Positions 8,662 to 17,670 of a stretch of 64,000 nt of DNA are shown here, one piece after another (the stretch's first letter is position 1; every line of letters starts with the position of its first letter). Position numbers and translations under genes: made by a program. This DNA comes from SZUA-430 sp040080835. GTDB lineage: Bacteria > Pseudomonadota > Alphaproteobacteria > Micropepsales > Micropepsaceae. The notes beneath the pieces are model-generated. The model was given only the letters and a program-made list of their open reading frames with translations. It was not told the DNA's origin and did not search any database. The stretch covers positions 1 through 64,000 of the forward strand of contig JBEBHP010000020.1 in the NCBI GenBank assembly GCA_040080835.1. Direction: 5' to 3'.

Positions 8662-10059
8662 CTAGTTTTCCTTGACTTCAATTGTCGCGTCACGACGCAG
8701 GTCCCGCAGGTAGCGGCGCGCGAGCATCGTGAGTTCCTGATTGAACAAGCGGTTTTCGATGTCTTCTTTCGAGACGTCGCTTGCAGCCTTGTCGCCGCCC
8801 TGTTCGCCGCCACCGCCAACAGTAACCGCCGGACGCATGCCGCCATCGCAGATAACGTACATTTCAATGCCGTTCGCGCCGCGCAGCGGCGGAGTGGAAC
8901 GCCCATTAGGCGTTTTTTTCAGGATTTCGATGAACGGCGGCGCCAGATCCTTCACAGTGACTGGTCCGATCATGTCGAACTTCGCACCGCGGGATTTCGC
9001 AAGCGCCCCCGCAGTCGAGCAACCGTTCACTGCACGGAAAATCTCAACTGCATTCTTGCGCACCTGTTCTTCCTTGGCTTTTGGCGAACCCTGCGCCAGC
9101 GGCACCGAGAAACGGGCCAGCGTAATTACTGCCTTCATCTTTTGTTCGGGTTGGGGCGTAGCCGGAGCCGCCGCAACTTGCGGCGCAGGCGCTGAGCCCG
9201 CCGCCAGGCGCTTCTGGCGCAGCCCAAGAAGATAGTAACCGCCGGGTGCCCGGATTGGCTCCGAAATCGCGCCAGACGTCATGGTTTTCACCTGTCTGGC
9301 GACTGCATCCGGCAAGTCTCCAAGCGATATCCAGCCCATGTCGCCGCCACTGCTTGCGGTAGCCGACTGGCTGAACTGGCGTGCCAGCGCTGCGAAATTT
9401 GCGCCCGCCTTCAGCTGCGTGATGATGCCTTGCGCATTTTGTTTCACCTGTTCCTCGGCGCTGGGAACGTCAACAGCGAGAAAGATTTCCGACAGCAGAT
9501 ACTGGGGCTGTTTGGAAGTCTCTTGCGCGGCGGTGAAGGCGTTGTCCACTTCTTCGTCCGACACCGTGACGCGGGGTGCCAGGCGTTGCTGGATCAGCTT
9601 TTGCCACGCGAGGTCCGCCTTGATCTGGTTCTGCAGCGTCGTGCGGGAAATGTTGTTTTCATCGAGCGTCTTGTAGATTTGATCGACGGTGATGTTGTTT
9701 TGCTGAGCGATACGCTTGAAGCTCTTGTCCAGATCGTCGGCACCAATAGCGATCTTGGCCTTTTGCGCTTCCTGCAGTTGCAGCAGTTCGTCGATCAACT
9801 GTCGCAGAACCTGAGCACGCAACTTTTTGGCAACGTCAGGACCCTGCGCACCCGAAGTGACCATCATCAGCTTGACGCGCTGGTCGAGATCGTAGGTCGA
9901 AATGACAAGGTCATTCACCACCGCAGCGGCGCGCATGGTGGCGGCGTCCTTTGTCGGCGTGGCAGCAGTGGCGGGAGGACACAGCACGAGCGGTGCGCAC
10001 GTCAATGCGAGCAAAGTTGCAAGTGTGCGGGGCAACCGACCTAAGCGTGAACTCAACAT
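8662..10059 (-). CDS. surA: SurA-type periplasmic peptidyl-prolyl isomerase/chaperone
   Basis: The 465-residue protein has a signal peptide (about 1-33, cleavage near ATAAT), a SurA N-terminal chaperone region (about 40-170) and a clear parvulin domain (about 185-285, with FAALARQFSQS and GGDMGWISLGDLP). A second degenerate parvulin-like region follows after an Ala/Pro linker. SurA escorts outer-membrane proteins such as LptD through the periplasm, which fits its place immediately downstream of lptD. The protein is somewhat longer than E. coli SurA and the second isomerase domain is weak, so isomerase activity probably rests in the first. Confidence 0.88.
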   Translation of the reverse strand: MLSSRLGRLPRTLATLLALTCAPLVLCPPATAATPTKDAATMRAAAVVNDLVISTYDLDQRVKLMMVTSGAQGPDVAKKLRAQVLRQLIDELLQLQEAQKAKIAIGADDLDKSFKRIAQQNNITVDQIYKTLDENNISRTTLQNQIKADLAWQKLIQQRLAPRVTVSDEEVDNAFTAAQETSKQPQYLLSEIFLAVDVPSAEEQVKQNAQGIITQLKAGANFAALARQFSQSATASSGGDMGWISLGDLPDAVARQVKTMTSGAISEPIRAPGGYYLLGLRQKRLAAGSAPAPQVAAAPATPQPEQKMKAVITLARFSVPLAQGSPKAKEEQVRKNAVEIFRAVNGCSTAGALAKSRGAKFDMIGPVTVKDLAPPFIEILKKTPNGRSTPPLRGANGIEMYVICDGGMRPAVTVGGGGEQGGDKAASDVSKEDIENRLFNQELTMLARRYLRDLRRDATIEVKEN

Positions 10060-10089
10060 GAAAATACCTGAGATCCATCATTCGTGGGG

Positions 10090-10111
10090 CGCTGAGTTTC
10101 AAGACTCAGCG
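10090..10111. other. Hairpin in the lptD-surA spacer
   Basis: A perfect 8-base inverted repeat (CGCTGAGT/ACTCAGCG, 6-base loop) lies in the 149-base gap between the lptD stop and the surA start. No T-tract follows on the minus strand, so it is not a classical terminator; it could shape the surA leader or mark an mRNA processing site. Confidence 0.4.
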
Positions 10112-10208
10112 TCGACGGGGAGCGAATGGCGCAACAATAGCGACTTTTAACCCGCGATCAATGCCACCAGAGCGGGTCCAAACATTGAAATTAGGCCACA
10201 ATTCTGCC

Positions 10209-12410
10209 CTAGTTCACGCCCTTTAGCCGGAACGTGAATAGGACTGAGCTCGCGGGCTCAATGTCGCGGTCGCGGGTAAACCTGCGCCGGAAATCAATGC
10301 CGAACTCGGCACAGTCATCTTCGTAGGCCAAGCCGAACTTGCTTTCGATCATTTGGTCGCCGGCCAAATCGCGGCGTCCTGAACCCTTCAGCCAGATATT
10401 GTCGACTGCCCGGAAAGAGCCCAGGAAATTGACTTCTTCGCGCTGGTCCGGAAGCAGTGGATCGGGCTCAAGCAGCACGTAGCCAGCGCGGAACAGGTAC
10501 CAGTCCGGATCGCTGGCTTCCGCGTAGACTTCATTTCTTTCGAAACTGTAGTCCTGCTCGTTGATCCGGAAGCGGTTCACGATGCGGATCTCGCTGGTCG
10601 GCTGGATCGTGAACCGGCCGACAAAATCACTCTGCTGACCACGCAGACCTGATTGTACGGTGAAAGCATCATCCTCGTGAAGGCGGAAGCTTTCGCCGAT
10701 GATGGCTTCCACAAATCCGTCATCAAAATAGGCAGCCGCACGCACGCCGGCATTGATGCGCGGTCCTGTTTCCCAACGGTCCAGACCCGGGAATTTGTTG
10801 AATGAGAACAAATTCGTCTCGTCAAATTCAAAGCTGCCGCTGTCTTCATTCGGTATGCCGGCCGGATTGCCGCCATAGGGCGCGCCAATCACCTGAACGA
10901 TCGGTTCGATGACCTGTTTCCAGCCCCAGTCCGTACGCACGAGCGGATACCGCCACTCAATTCCGGCCCATGGCAGGAAGCGGGTGACTGTCTCTGCATC
11001 GGCGCCCGGTGCAGAGTCGGTGACGTAATAGGCGTCCCCACGAACGTTTGCGAACAAGGTAAGCAGGTGGCCACCTTCCGTCGTCAGGGGAAGTTTCCAG
11101 GACGCCGTCGCAGAGACCCGGCTCGTGTCTTGTCCTTCCGACCTGTGAAGAAAGAGGCCATTGGCCGAGAAAGTGAACCGACCGCCCAGAACAGTCTCGT
11201 CCGGAACGTATTCAAGCTCTGCAAGTGGCAGCACCAGAGGTGTCGTTCCCGGATCATCGGTTTCACGCAGTCCCTGGAAGTACCAGGCATTGACGGCACT
11301 GTAGGAGCGACCATTGATGCCTTCGAGGAACAGGTTGTTTTGCAGGCGATCAAGCGAAGAAATATCGTACCGCTTCAGATACGTGTCATTCGATGTAAGT
11401 TGCGCGTTGTAACCCCAGCTCCAGACATCATCAATGTTGAATTTTCCCGAGCCGAAGATGTGGCCTTGCAAAGTGTCGTCCCTGACTTCGTCGCCAAAGC
11501 GATCGCGCGGCTTGCCATAGCGACCGCTGGCCTGAATGTTGTATGAGCCGGTCTCGGTGCGCTGGCGCCATTCGCCTTTGACAAGTGGACCGTCATTCTC
11601 CGTGTACATCGGAGCCAGCAGCAGGTCGTAACTCGGATCGAGCGCAAAATAGTACGGAATTTCGGCGAAATAGCCGATGTCGGTCGAATGACCCACTCCC
11701 GGAACCAGGAAGCCTGACTCGCGTGGAGCTTCAGGATCGGAGTGAGAGAAATAGGGCAGATACAGGATTGGAACGCCAAAAACTTCGAAAAATGCATCTT
11801 CGTATTCAACGCGAGCTTTTTCCTGATTGTAGACGATGCGAAACGCCTTGATCTGCCATGTTGGCGCTTTCGAAGGATCGTCCTTGCAGGGTTTGCAGGT
11901 CGTGTAGACAGCTTTCTCAAGCGTCATCACGTTTCCATCGCTTCGGGTTGCCTTGGCAGCGGCCAGTCGGCCTCTGCCTGCGACGACAACGTTCAGGCTC
12001 TCGATGATGCCGTCCTTCATGTCATCTGTAACTTCAATGCGGCTGCCCGTCAGCGTCGTGCCATTAGCCTCGCGAAGCGTTGCGTTGCCTTCAGCTATCA
12101 CGATGCGGCTCTGCTGGTTGTAGCTCAGCCGGTCGGCAAGCAGCGTCCGCTCGCCATATGTCACTTCCACGTTGCCTTCGGCGCTCACGACGTTCGTCGT
12201 CGTGTCGTATGACATCTTGTCGGCGCGGATCAGAACTTCCTGCTGCTTCTGGGGCGTTGCTGGAGTAGCGCCTGGAGTGCCGCCTTCCGGTGCGTCACTG
12301 GTCTGCGTGCGGGCAAGCGCAAGCACCACGCTGTCTCCGCCTGCAAAAGCGAAGGGTGCCGCAATCAGACAAAAAAGAAGGGCTGTGATGAGGCGAAACG
12401 CAACCTTCAT
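10209..12410 (-). CDS. lptD: LPS-assembly outer-membrane protein LptD
   Basis: LptD is the beta-barrel that inserts lipopolysaccharide into the outer leaflet. The 733-residue protein has a signal peptide (MKVAFRLITALLFCLIAAPF..., cut near AFAGG), an N-terminal OstA/LptA-like jellyroll (about 60-180, with ADRLSYNQQSRIVIAEGNA), a CKPC pair near residue 175 consistent with the structural disulfides, and a long beta-rich barrel ending in an aromatic-poor strand (SVLFTFRLKGVN). Its ATG overlaps the lptG stop by four bases. Grouping with lptF and lptG puts most of the export machinery in one transcript. Confidence 0.94.
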   Translation of the reverse strand: MKVAFRLITALLFCLIAAPFAFAGGDSVVLALARTQTSDAPEGGTPGATPATPQKQQEVLIRADKMSYDTTTNVVSAEGNVEVTYGERTLLADRLSYNQQSRIVIAEGNATLREANGTTLTGSRIEVTDDMKDGIIESLNVVVAGRGRLAAAKATRSDGNVMTLEKAVYTTCKPCKDDPSKAPTWQIKAFRIVYNQEKARVEYEDAFFEVFGVPILYLPYFSHSDPEAPRESGFLVPGVGHSTDIGYFAEIPYYFALDPSYDLLLAPMYTENDGPLVKGEWRQRTETGSYNIQASGRYGKPRDRFGDEVRDDTLQGHIFGSGKFNIDDVWSWGYNAQLTSNDTYLKRYDISSLDRLQNNLFLEGINGRSYSAVNAWYFQGLRETDDPGTTPLVLPLAELEYVPDETVLGGRFTFSANGLFLHRSEGQDTSRVSATASWKLPLTTEGGHLLTLFANVRGDAYYVTDSAPGADAETVTRFLPWAGIEWRYPLVRTDWGWKQVIEPIVQVIGAPYGGNPAGIPNEDSGSFEFDETNLFSFNKFPGLDRWETGPRINAGVRAAAYFDDGFVEAIIGESFRLHEDDAFTVQSGLRGQQSDFVGRFTIQPTSEIRIVNRFRINEQDYSFERNEVYAEASDPDWYLFRAGYVLLEPDPLLPDQREEVNFLGSFRAVDNIWLKGSGRRDLAGDQMIESKFGLAYEDDCAEFGIDFRRRFTRDRDIEPASSVLFTFRLKGVN

Positions 12411-13501
12411 CCGTCCTCCTGATTAAACATGTACGCCATACCAAGTAATAGTGCAGTCGTTGCAGGTGCCCACGCAGCCAGCGCAACCGGAACTACGCCG
12501 GATACCCCCAACGCGCCTGCCACGTCGGTGAAGAAATACAGCACAAATCCAGTCAAGACGCTCGAGATAATGAGCCTTGCAGCCCCCCCAAGTCGCGCCA
12601 GCCGAAGCGAGAACGCCGCCGCTATGAATATCATAGCGCATAATAGGACCGGGCCTGCAAGCAATGCATGGTAGTGTAAACGGTGTTTGGTCGCCGAAAA
12701 GCCCGCCGATTCAGCCTGTTCGATAAAGTCGGGCAAGTCCCAAAATGCTATGGTTTCTGGGGTTGCGAAGCTTTCTTGAATTTGGTTGTGAGTTAGTGAC
12801 GTTTTCACATCAAGCAGCGGGTAAAAAACGGCAGGACGCTCCGGACCGGTAACCCAGGCCTCTTCGAGGTGCCATTTTTCCTTCTGCAGCGTGGCGACCT
12901 TGGCGTCGATTCGTCCCTTGAACGCCTCTTTGCCTTCATAGATGAACAGCACCACATCCTGGAGATGTAGACCGCTGTTCGATACGCCCTTGGCGTGAAT
13001 TACCGTCTGCCCTTTTTCGTCTCCCTGGCGCAGCCATAATCCGTTGTTCGAAACGGCCAGCAGCGATGGCCGACCCTGAATGTAGCGTGCCTGAAACTCC
13101 TCAAACCGTGAAATCAGTCTTGCAGCAAAGGGATTGTAGACGGTTGTCATGAACGTCCCGATCACGAGGGCCATGATCAGTGCCGGCGCCAAAAACAGCC
13201 ATGCAGACACACCGGCTGCGCGCGCGATGATCAGTTCCTGGCTGCGGGTCATGCGCGCAAAGCACGAGATCGCGCCGAACATCACCGCGAAGGGCATCAT
13301 CTTTTCAGTGAGGTTCGGAAGTTTCAGCAGTGCCATGCCGATGACAATGTTGAACGGAACGTGTTCATGACCGGCCGTTCGCTGGAGCAGATCGACGATG
13401 TCGATGACAAAGGCCAGGATCAGGCAGAATCCGAAGACAATGCCAACGCTGATCAGGAATTGCTGTGCCAGATAACGCGACAGGGTCCAGCTGATGTACA
13501 T
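12407..13501 (-). CDS. lptG: LPS export permease LptG
   Basis: LptG is one of two permease subunits of the LptB2FG transporter that extracts LPS from the inner membrane. The 364-residue protein has the YjgP/YjgQ layout: membrane helices near 15-35, 60-80 and 100-120, a periplasmic beta-jellyroll in the middle (about 125-260), and three C-terminal helices. The N-terminus SRYLAQQFLISVGIVF and order lptF-lptG-lptD support G rather than F. It starts one base after the lptF stop and overlaps lptD, so all three are tightly coupled. Confidence 0.92.
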   Translation of the reverse strand: MYISWTLSRYLAQQFLISVGIVFGFCLILAFVIDIVDLLQRTAGHEHVPFNIVIGMALLKLPNLTEKMMPFAVMFGAISCFARMTRSQELIIARAAGVSAWLFLAPALIMALVIGTFMTTVYNPFAARLISRFEEFQARYIQGRPSLLAVSNNGLWLRQGDEKGQTVIHAKGVSNSGLHLQDVVLFIYEGKEAFKGRIDAKVATLQKEKWHLEEAWVTGPERPAVFYPLLDVKTSLTHNQIQESFATPETIAFWDLPDFIEQAESAGFSATKHRLHYHALLAGPVLLCAMIFIAAAFSLRLARLGGAARLIISSVLTGFVLYFFTDVAGALGVSGVVPVALAAWAPATTALLLGMAYMFNQEDG

Positions 13502-13502
13502 C

Positions 13503-14630
13503 TCAAGCCCCTCCCGGCGTTGCGGCCACGATGCCGGAACTCTTCAGGTATTCGAACCTGGGCACAGACAGCATGAACAGGATGCCCACGATCCAGATCG
13601 CAGGCCAAAGGTACATCGTGAATGCGGCATCCGGCATCGAACTTGTCATTTGCTGAAATGCAAACCCTGGAAGCCGCGCGATCAGCACGGCACCGCATGC
13701 CAGCGCAATTCGCCCGCCGTAGCCACGCCGGTTAAATGTGCCGCCAACAAGCGCGTATACGCCAATCAGCGCAAATACCAGACAATACAGAGGGCTGCTG
13801 AGGCGATTGTGGGCGTCAGCGAAGTATTTCCGCCGTGCTTTGTCCGACACCGTTTTTTCAGGATAGAGAAGTTCATTGAGGTACCGCTCGCTGGCCTCGC
13901 GCGAACCTTCGTCACGCGTCTTGTCGAACTGTCCGAGATCGAACGTATACTTTTCGAAGTCCAGTACCTTTAGCCGGCCCGCGCCGCCTTCAAGCCATTG
14001 CACATTGCCCTTGTACATGATCAGCCGCGGACCCTGCGGCGTGTTTGCAAGCACGCCGCGCTGAGCCATATAGGTGGCGATGCCCTTTGGATTTCTGGCG
14101 TCGTGCACGAGTATGCCGCGAATGTCCCCACCCGCATTGTTTTCCGAAACATAGACCGTGAGGCCGGCGATCGGGTTAGTGAACGCACCCTCACGAACAA
14201 ATGTGTTCACGAGGTCGGCGCGGATCTCGAAGACGCGATCCTTCACTTCACGCATGCCGGCCGGCATGATTGCAAGATTGGTCACGTAGGCAGCGATTGT
14301 CGTCATGATGGCCAGCGACAGGATGGGCCACACGACAGCCCAGCGATTGAAACCGGCCGCCCAGATCACGACGAGCTCGCTTTCGACATACATCCGGTTC
14401 AGCGCATAGATCACGGCAATCACCAGCGCGAAAGGCAACAAGAGCCCGATCACCTGGGGCAGCGCAAGGATGGTCAGATAAAGATAGGTGGCCGCTGACT
14501 GGCTCTGGTTGATGACAAGATCCAGCATGCGCAGCGACTGCGATAGCCAGGCGACGCCTACCAGCGCGAACATGAAAAAGATGAGCGGTCCCAACACCTG
14601 CCGGAAGATATAACCTTGAACTCCGGACAT
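13503..14630 (-). CDS. lptF: LPS export permease LptF
   Basis: The first gene of the minus-strand envelope run encodes the partner permease of LptG. Its 375 residues show the family start YIFRQVLGPLIFFMFALVGVAW, the LLPFALVIAVIYALNRMYVESELVVIWAAG segment split over two helices, a central periplasmic domain and C-terminal helices. The conserved ESELVV motif is a good family marker. A 214-base divergent intergenic region separates it from pepA and should contain promoters for both directions. Confidence 0.92.
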   Translation of the reverse strand: MSGVQGYIFRQVLGPLIFFMFALVGVAWLSQSLRMLDLVINQSQSAATYLYLTILALPQVIGLLLPFALVIAVIYALNRMYVESELVVIWAAGFNRWAVVWPILSLAIMTTIAAYVTNLAIMPAGMREVKDRVFEIRADLVNTFVREGAFTNPIAGLTVYVSENNAGGDIRGILVHDARNPKGIATYMAQRGVLANTPQGPRLIMYKGNVQWLEGGAGRLKVLDFEKYTFDLGQFDKTRDEGSREASERYLNELLYPEKTVSDKARRKYFADAHNRLSSPLYCLVFALIGVYALVGGTFNRRGYGGRIALACGAVLIARLPGFAFQQMTSSMPDAAFTMYLWPAIWIVGILFMLSVPRFEYLKSSGIVAATPGGA

Positions 14631-14844
14631 GAGTTACGCGCCCATTGCTTTTATCGACACTGCTCGCTTCACATTGATCCGCCACATCGTTACAACCCGA
14701 TGCGTTACTGCAAAGTTAGGACATTAGCCGTTGCGATAATGCGGGCCGCCAAACTGAACGACACCCGAATAGTCCAGCCGCCGGGTCCAGGCAACAACTT
14801 TGGCTGATTTCCTGAGAATTTCTTGATCAAAGAGATAACGTCAC

Positions 14845-16332
14845 ATGCAAATAAATTTCACCCGGATCGACTCGTCTGAAGACGGAGCCCTCGCCGTGGG
14901 GGTTGCCGCGTTCGATGACGACCTGCCTGATTCACTGGCAGCACTCGACAAAAAGGCCAAGGGCGCCATCGCCCGGGCTCTGAAAGCGGCAAGGTTCACC
15001 GGCGGCAAGGGTCAAATGGCTGACATTCTTGCGCCAGCCGGCCTCGATCTCGATCGGCTCGTCGTGGTTGGCCTCGGCAAAATCGATGATTTTGGCAAGC
15101 AGCAAGCGCACGATTTTGGAGCGGCGGTGACAGCCCGCCTGTTAACCAGCGGCGAGAAATCTGCCACGCTCAGGTTGCAGAGCCCGTTCGTGGATAACGC
15201 AGAGCTTGCATCGGCAACAGCTTTTGGCGCCCTGCTGCGCGCCTATCGCTTTGACCAGTATCGCACGACGCAAAAAAAATCGGAAAAGCCAACGCTTGGG
15301 AAAATAAGCATAGAATGCAGTGACCCGGCAGACGCCAAGAAAGCCTGGCGCGCGCCGGAGGCAGTCGCCAAGGGCGTCTATTTCACCCGCGATCTTGTCT
15401 CCGAGCCGCCGAATGTCCTTCACCCGGAAGAATTTGCCAAGCGAACACGCAAGCTCGAAGAACTTGGCGTCGATGTCGAGATACTTGGCGAAAAGGAGAT
15501 GGCAAAACTCGGCATGAACACGCTGCTCGGCGTGGGGCAGGGCTCCGAATGCGAGTCTCAGCTTGTCGTAATGCACTGGAAGGGCGCCAAGGACAAGAAC
15601 GCGACCCCGATCGCTTTTGTCGGCAAGGGCGTCACCTTTGATACCGGAGGCATTTCCCTGAAGCCCGGCCCTGGCATGGATGCGATGAAATACGACATGG
15701 GTGGTGCCGGAACGGTGACCGGCCTCATGCATGCGCTTGCAGGCCGCAAGGCCAAAGTCAACGCAATCGGCATCATCGGTCTCGTCGAAAACATGCCGGA
15801 CGGCAAGGCGCAGAGACCTGGTGACATCGTGAAATCGATGTCGGGTCAGACAGTTGAAATCCTGAACACCGATGCCGAAGGCCGCCTCGTGCTTGCTGAT
15901 GCACTCTGGTACTGCCAAAACCGCTTCAAGCCGAAATTCATGGTGGACCTCGCGACATTGACAGGTGCGATCCGTGTCTCTCTCGGTCTCGAGATTGCAG
16001 GCCTGTTCTCCAACAATGACGAGCTCGCCAGCCGGCTTGCAGCAGCCGGCAAGGCCGAAGGCGAAGAGTTGTGGCGCATGCCCATGAATGAACGCTTCGA
16101 CAAGCTGATCGACAGCCCCGTCGCCGACATGAAGAACATCGGCGGAGCCTTTGGAGGTTCGATCACGGCGGCTGTATTCCTCCAACGCTTTGTGAACAAG
16201 GTCCCATGGGCTCACCTGGATATCGCGGGGACAGCCTGGGCGGAAGAATCCCGGGGGGTGACACCCAAAGGCGCCAGCGGCTTTGGTGTCAGGCTGTTGA
16301 ACCGTCTGGTTGCTGACTACTACGAAAGCTGA
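14845..16332 (+). CDS. pepA: Leucyl aminopeptidase PepA (M17)
   Basis: This two-metal cytosolic exopeptidase removes N-terminal residues from peptides. The 495-residue protein has an N-terminal macro-like domain and the C-terminal M17 catalytic domain with VGKGVTFDTGGISLKPG, the MKYDMGGAG metal-binding segment and the family signature NTDAEGRLVLADAL. In some bacteria PepA also binds DNA, but nothing here shows that. Its stop overlaps the start of holC by one base; pepA-holC is a recurrent proteobacterial pair. Confidence 0.96.
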   Translation: MQINFTRIDSSEDGALAVGVAAFDDDLPDSLAALDKKAKGAIARALKAARFTGGKGQMADILAPAGLDLDRLVVVGLGKIDDFGKQQAHDFGAAVTARLLTSGEKSATLRLQSPFVDNAELASATAFGALLRAYRFDQYRTTQKKSEKPTLGKISIECSDPADAKKAWRAPEAVAKGVYFTRDLVSEPPNVLHPEEFAKRTRKLEELGVDVEILGEKEMAKLGMNTLLGVGQGSECESQLVVMHWKGAKDKNATPIAFVGKGVTFDTGGISLKPGPGMDAMKYDMGGAGTVTGLMHALAGRKAKVNAIGIIGLVENMPDGKAQRPGDIVKSMSGQTVEILNTDAEGRLVLADALWYCQNRFKPKFMVDLATLTGAIRVSLGLEIAGLFSNNDELASRLAAAGKAEGEELWRMPMNERFDKLIDSPVADMKNIGGAFGGSITAAVFLQRFVNKVPWAHLDIAGTAWAEESRGVTPKGASGFGVRLLNRLVADYYES

Positions 16333-16796
16333 TGCCGGAAGTTCTTTTCTATCATCTGGAACGGGCAAGCCTTGAAGACGTCTTGCCCGGCCTGCTTGAA
16401 AAGTCCCGCGAACGGGGCTGGAAGGCGCTCATTCGGGTCAGTTCGCAGGAGCGCCTGGAGGCACTGGACAGCCACTTATGGACATACAAGGAAGAAAGTT
16501 TTCTTCCTCACGGCACGTTCAAGGATTCTCGCGCAGCCGATCAGCCGGTATTGCTGACAACCGCGGACGGCAACCCCAATGGTGCAAACGTCGCGTTCTT
16601 TGCCGACGGCGCCAACCCGGACGACTGGACATCAGACCTGGTGAAGGCCTGCCAACGCATAGTGCTCATGTTCGATGGCCGAGATCCCGCAGCGATGGAA
16701 AGTGCTCGCGCGCAGTGGAAGCTCGCACGCGCCACTGGCTATGACACGACCTATTGGCAACAAACCGAACACGGAGGTTGGGAAAAAAAAGCCTGA
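16332..16796 (+). CDS. holC: DNA polymerase III chi subunit HolC
   Basis: The chi subunit connects the clamp loader to single-stranded DNA binding protein at the replication fork. The 154-residue protein begins EVLFYHLERASLEDVLPGLLEKS and has the WTYKEESFLPHG segment, both typical of HolC. It is coupled to pepA by overlapping stop and start codons. Its stop lies three bases from the stop of the convergent ankyrin gene. Confidence 0.93.
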   Translation: MPEVLFYHLERASLEDVLPGLLEKSRERGWKALIRVSSQERLEALDSHLWTYKEESFLPHGTFKDSRAADQPVLLTTADGNPNGANVAFFADGANPDDWTSDLVKACQRIVLMFDGRDPAAMESARAQWKLARATGYDTTYWQQTEHGGWEKKA

Positions 16797-16799
16797 CGC

Positions 16800-17495
16800 C
16801 TATTTCGTTGCACCGTGCGCCAGAAGCACCTGCTCGGTCGCGCCGCATTCAACCGGATGCATGTCCTTGATGTTCTCAAGTCGCGCGAGCGGGGTCTGGC
16901 CTGAAGACTTGGCGTTCACGTCTGCGCCGTGGTCAATCAGCAGACCAACCAGGTTTGGCAGGCAGGCAAAGGCCGCCTCCATGAGTGCCGTTCCACCGTA
17001 CTCGTCCTTGTGCTTGACGGAAGCGCCGTGAGCAAGCAGCACCTTCGCTATTTCGACGGCGTCGTTTTCGTTCATCTGATAAAAATCATCGAAATTTGAT
17101 GCGAGGCTTGAAGTCACGTGCATGAGAGCGGTTGAGTTGTACTGATCAACCATGTTCACCTTGGCGCCATGTTGGAGCAAGAGTTCGGCCGATGCTGCGT
17201 TGCGCACATAGCCAAGCGGCATGTGGTCCTTGTTACCTACGACATTGGCACCCGCCTTGATCAGTGCTCGCACATTGTCGACTTTCGCCGTGGTGAGCGC
17301 GGAACCGAGCGCGTTGCTCGACCCGGCGTTCAGGCAGCGACCATTGACTTTCGCTCCTTTGGAGAGAGCCGCCGCAACGTCTGCCGGCGTACCGGACTTC
17401 GCTGCAGTACAAAGAGCCTCCTGGAGAGTTGGGGCCGCTGTCGCTGGCAGGGATGCGAAGAACGACATCAAAATCAACAGGCATGATTTGCGCAC
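16800..17495 (-). CDS. Secreted ankyrin-repeat protein
   Basis: The protein (231 residues from a GTG at 17495) carries a signal peptide ending near LPATAAPT and about five ankyrin repeats, seen as recurring ALIKAGANVV, LLLQHGAKVN, VLLAHGASVKHKD and LLIDHGADVNAK units. Ankyrin repeats bind proteins; the partner is unknown. The GTG start was chosen because a GGGAG ribosome binding site precedes it and it begins the hydrophobic segment; the longer frame adds 18 unsupported residues. A periplasmic location is inferred from the signal peptide. Confidence 0.8.
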   Translation of the reverse strand: MRKSCLLILMSFFASLPATAAPTLQEALCTAAKSGTPADVAAALSKGAKVNGRCLNAGSSNALGSALTTAKVDNVRALIKAGANVVGNKDHMPLGYVRNAASAELLLQHGAKVNMVDQYNSTALMHVTSSLASNFDDFYQMNENDAVEIAKVLLAHGASVKHKDEYGGTALMEAAFACLPNLVGLLIDHGADVNAKSSGQTPLARLENIKDMHPVECGATEQVLLAHGATK

Positions 17496-17670
17496 AATGT
17501 GGCTCCCGTGTCCGACGACCCTGCCACCACTATAGTCCCGGGCTGCCACGGATACCCGATTATATTGGCTGACGGTCTGGTAGCAGGCGACCCTCTCACA
17601 TGGCCCTCACAGTCAGCGCTCCGGTCCGTTTACCTTGCACGAAATCAGAAAGGGCTGATATTCCTGCTTC

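Noticed and set aside
14631..14844. Possible tRNA or small RNA gene in the lptF-pepA gap
   Set aside because: No T-arm-like GTTCGA motif or cloverleaf could be drawn; the region is better read as divergent promoters.
15142..16368. 408-codon minus-strand frame opposite pepA
   Set aside because: Cysteine- and histidine-rich translation without a recognisable domain, exactly opposite a well-supported enzyme gene; typical of GC-rich antisense frames.
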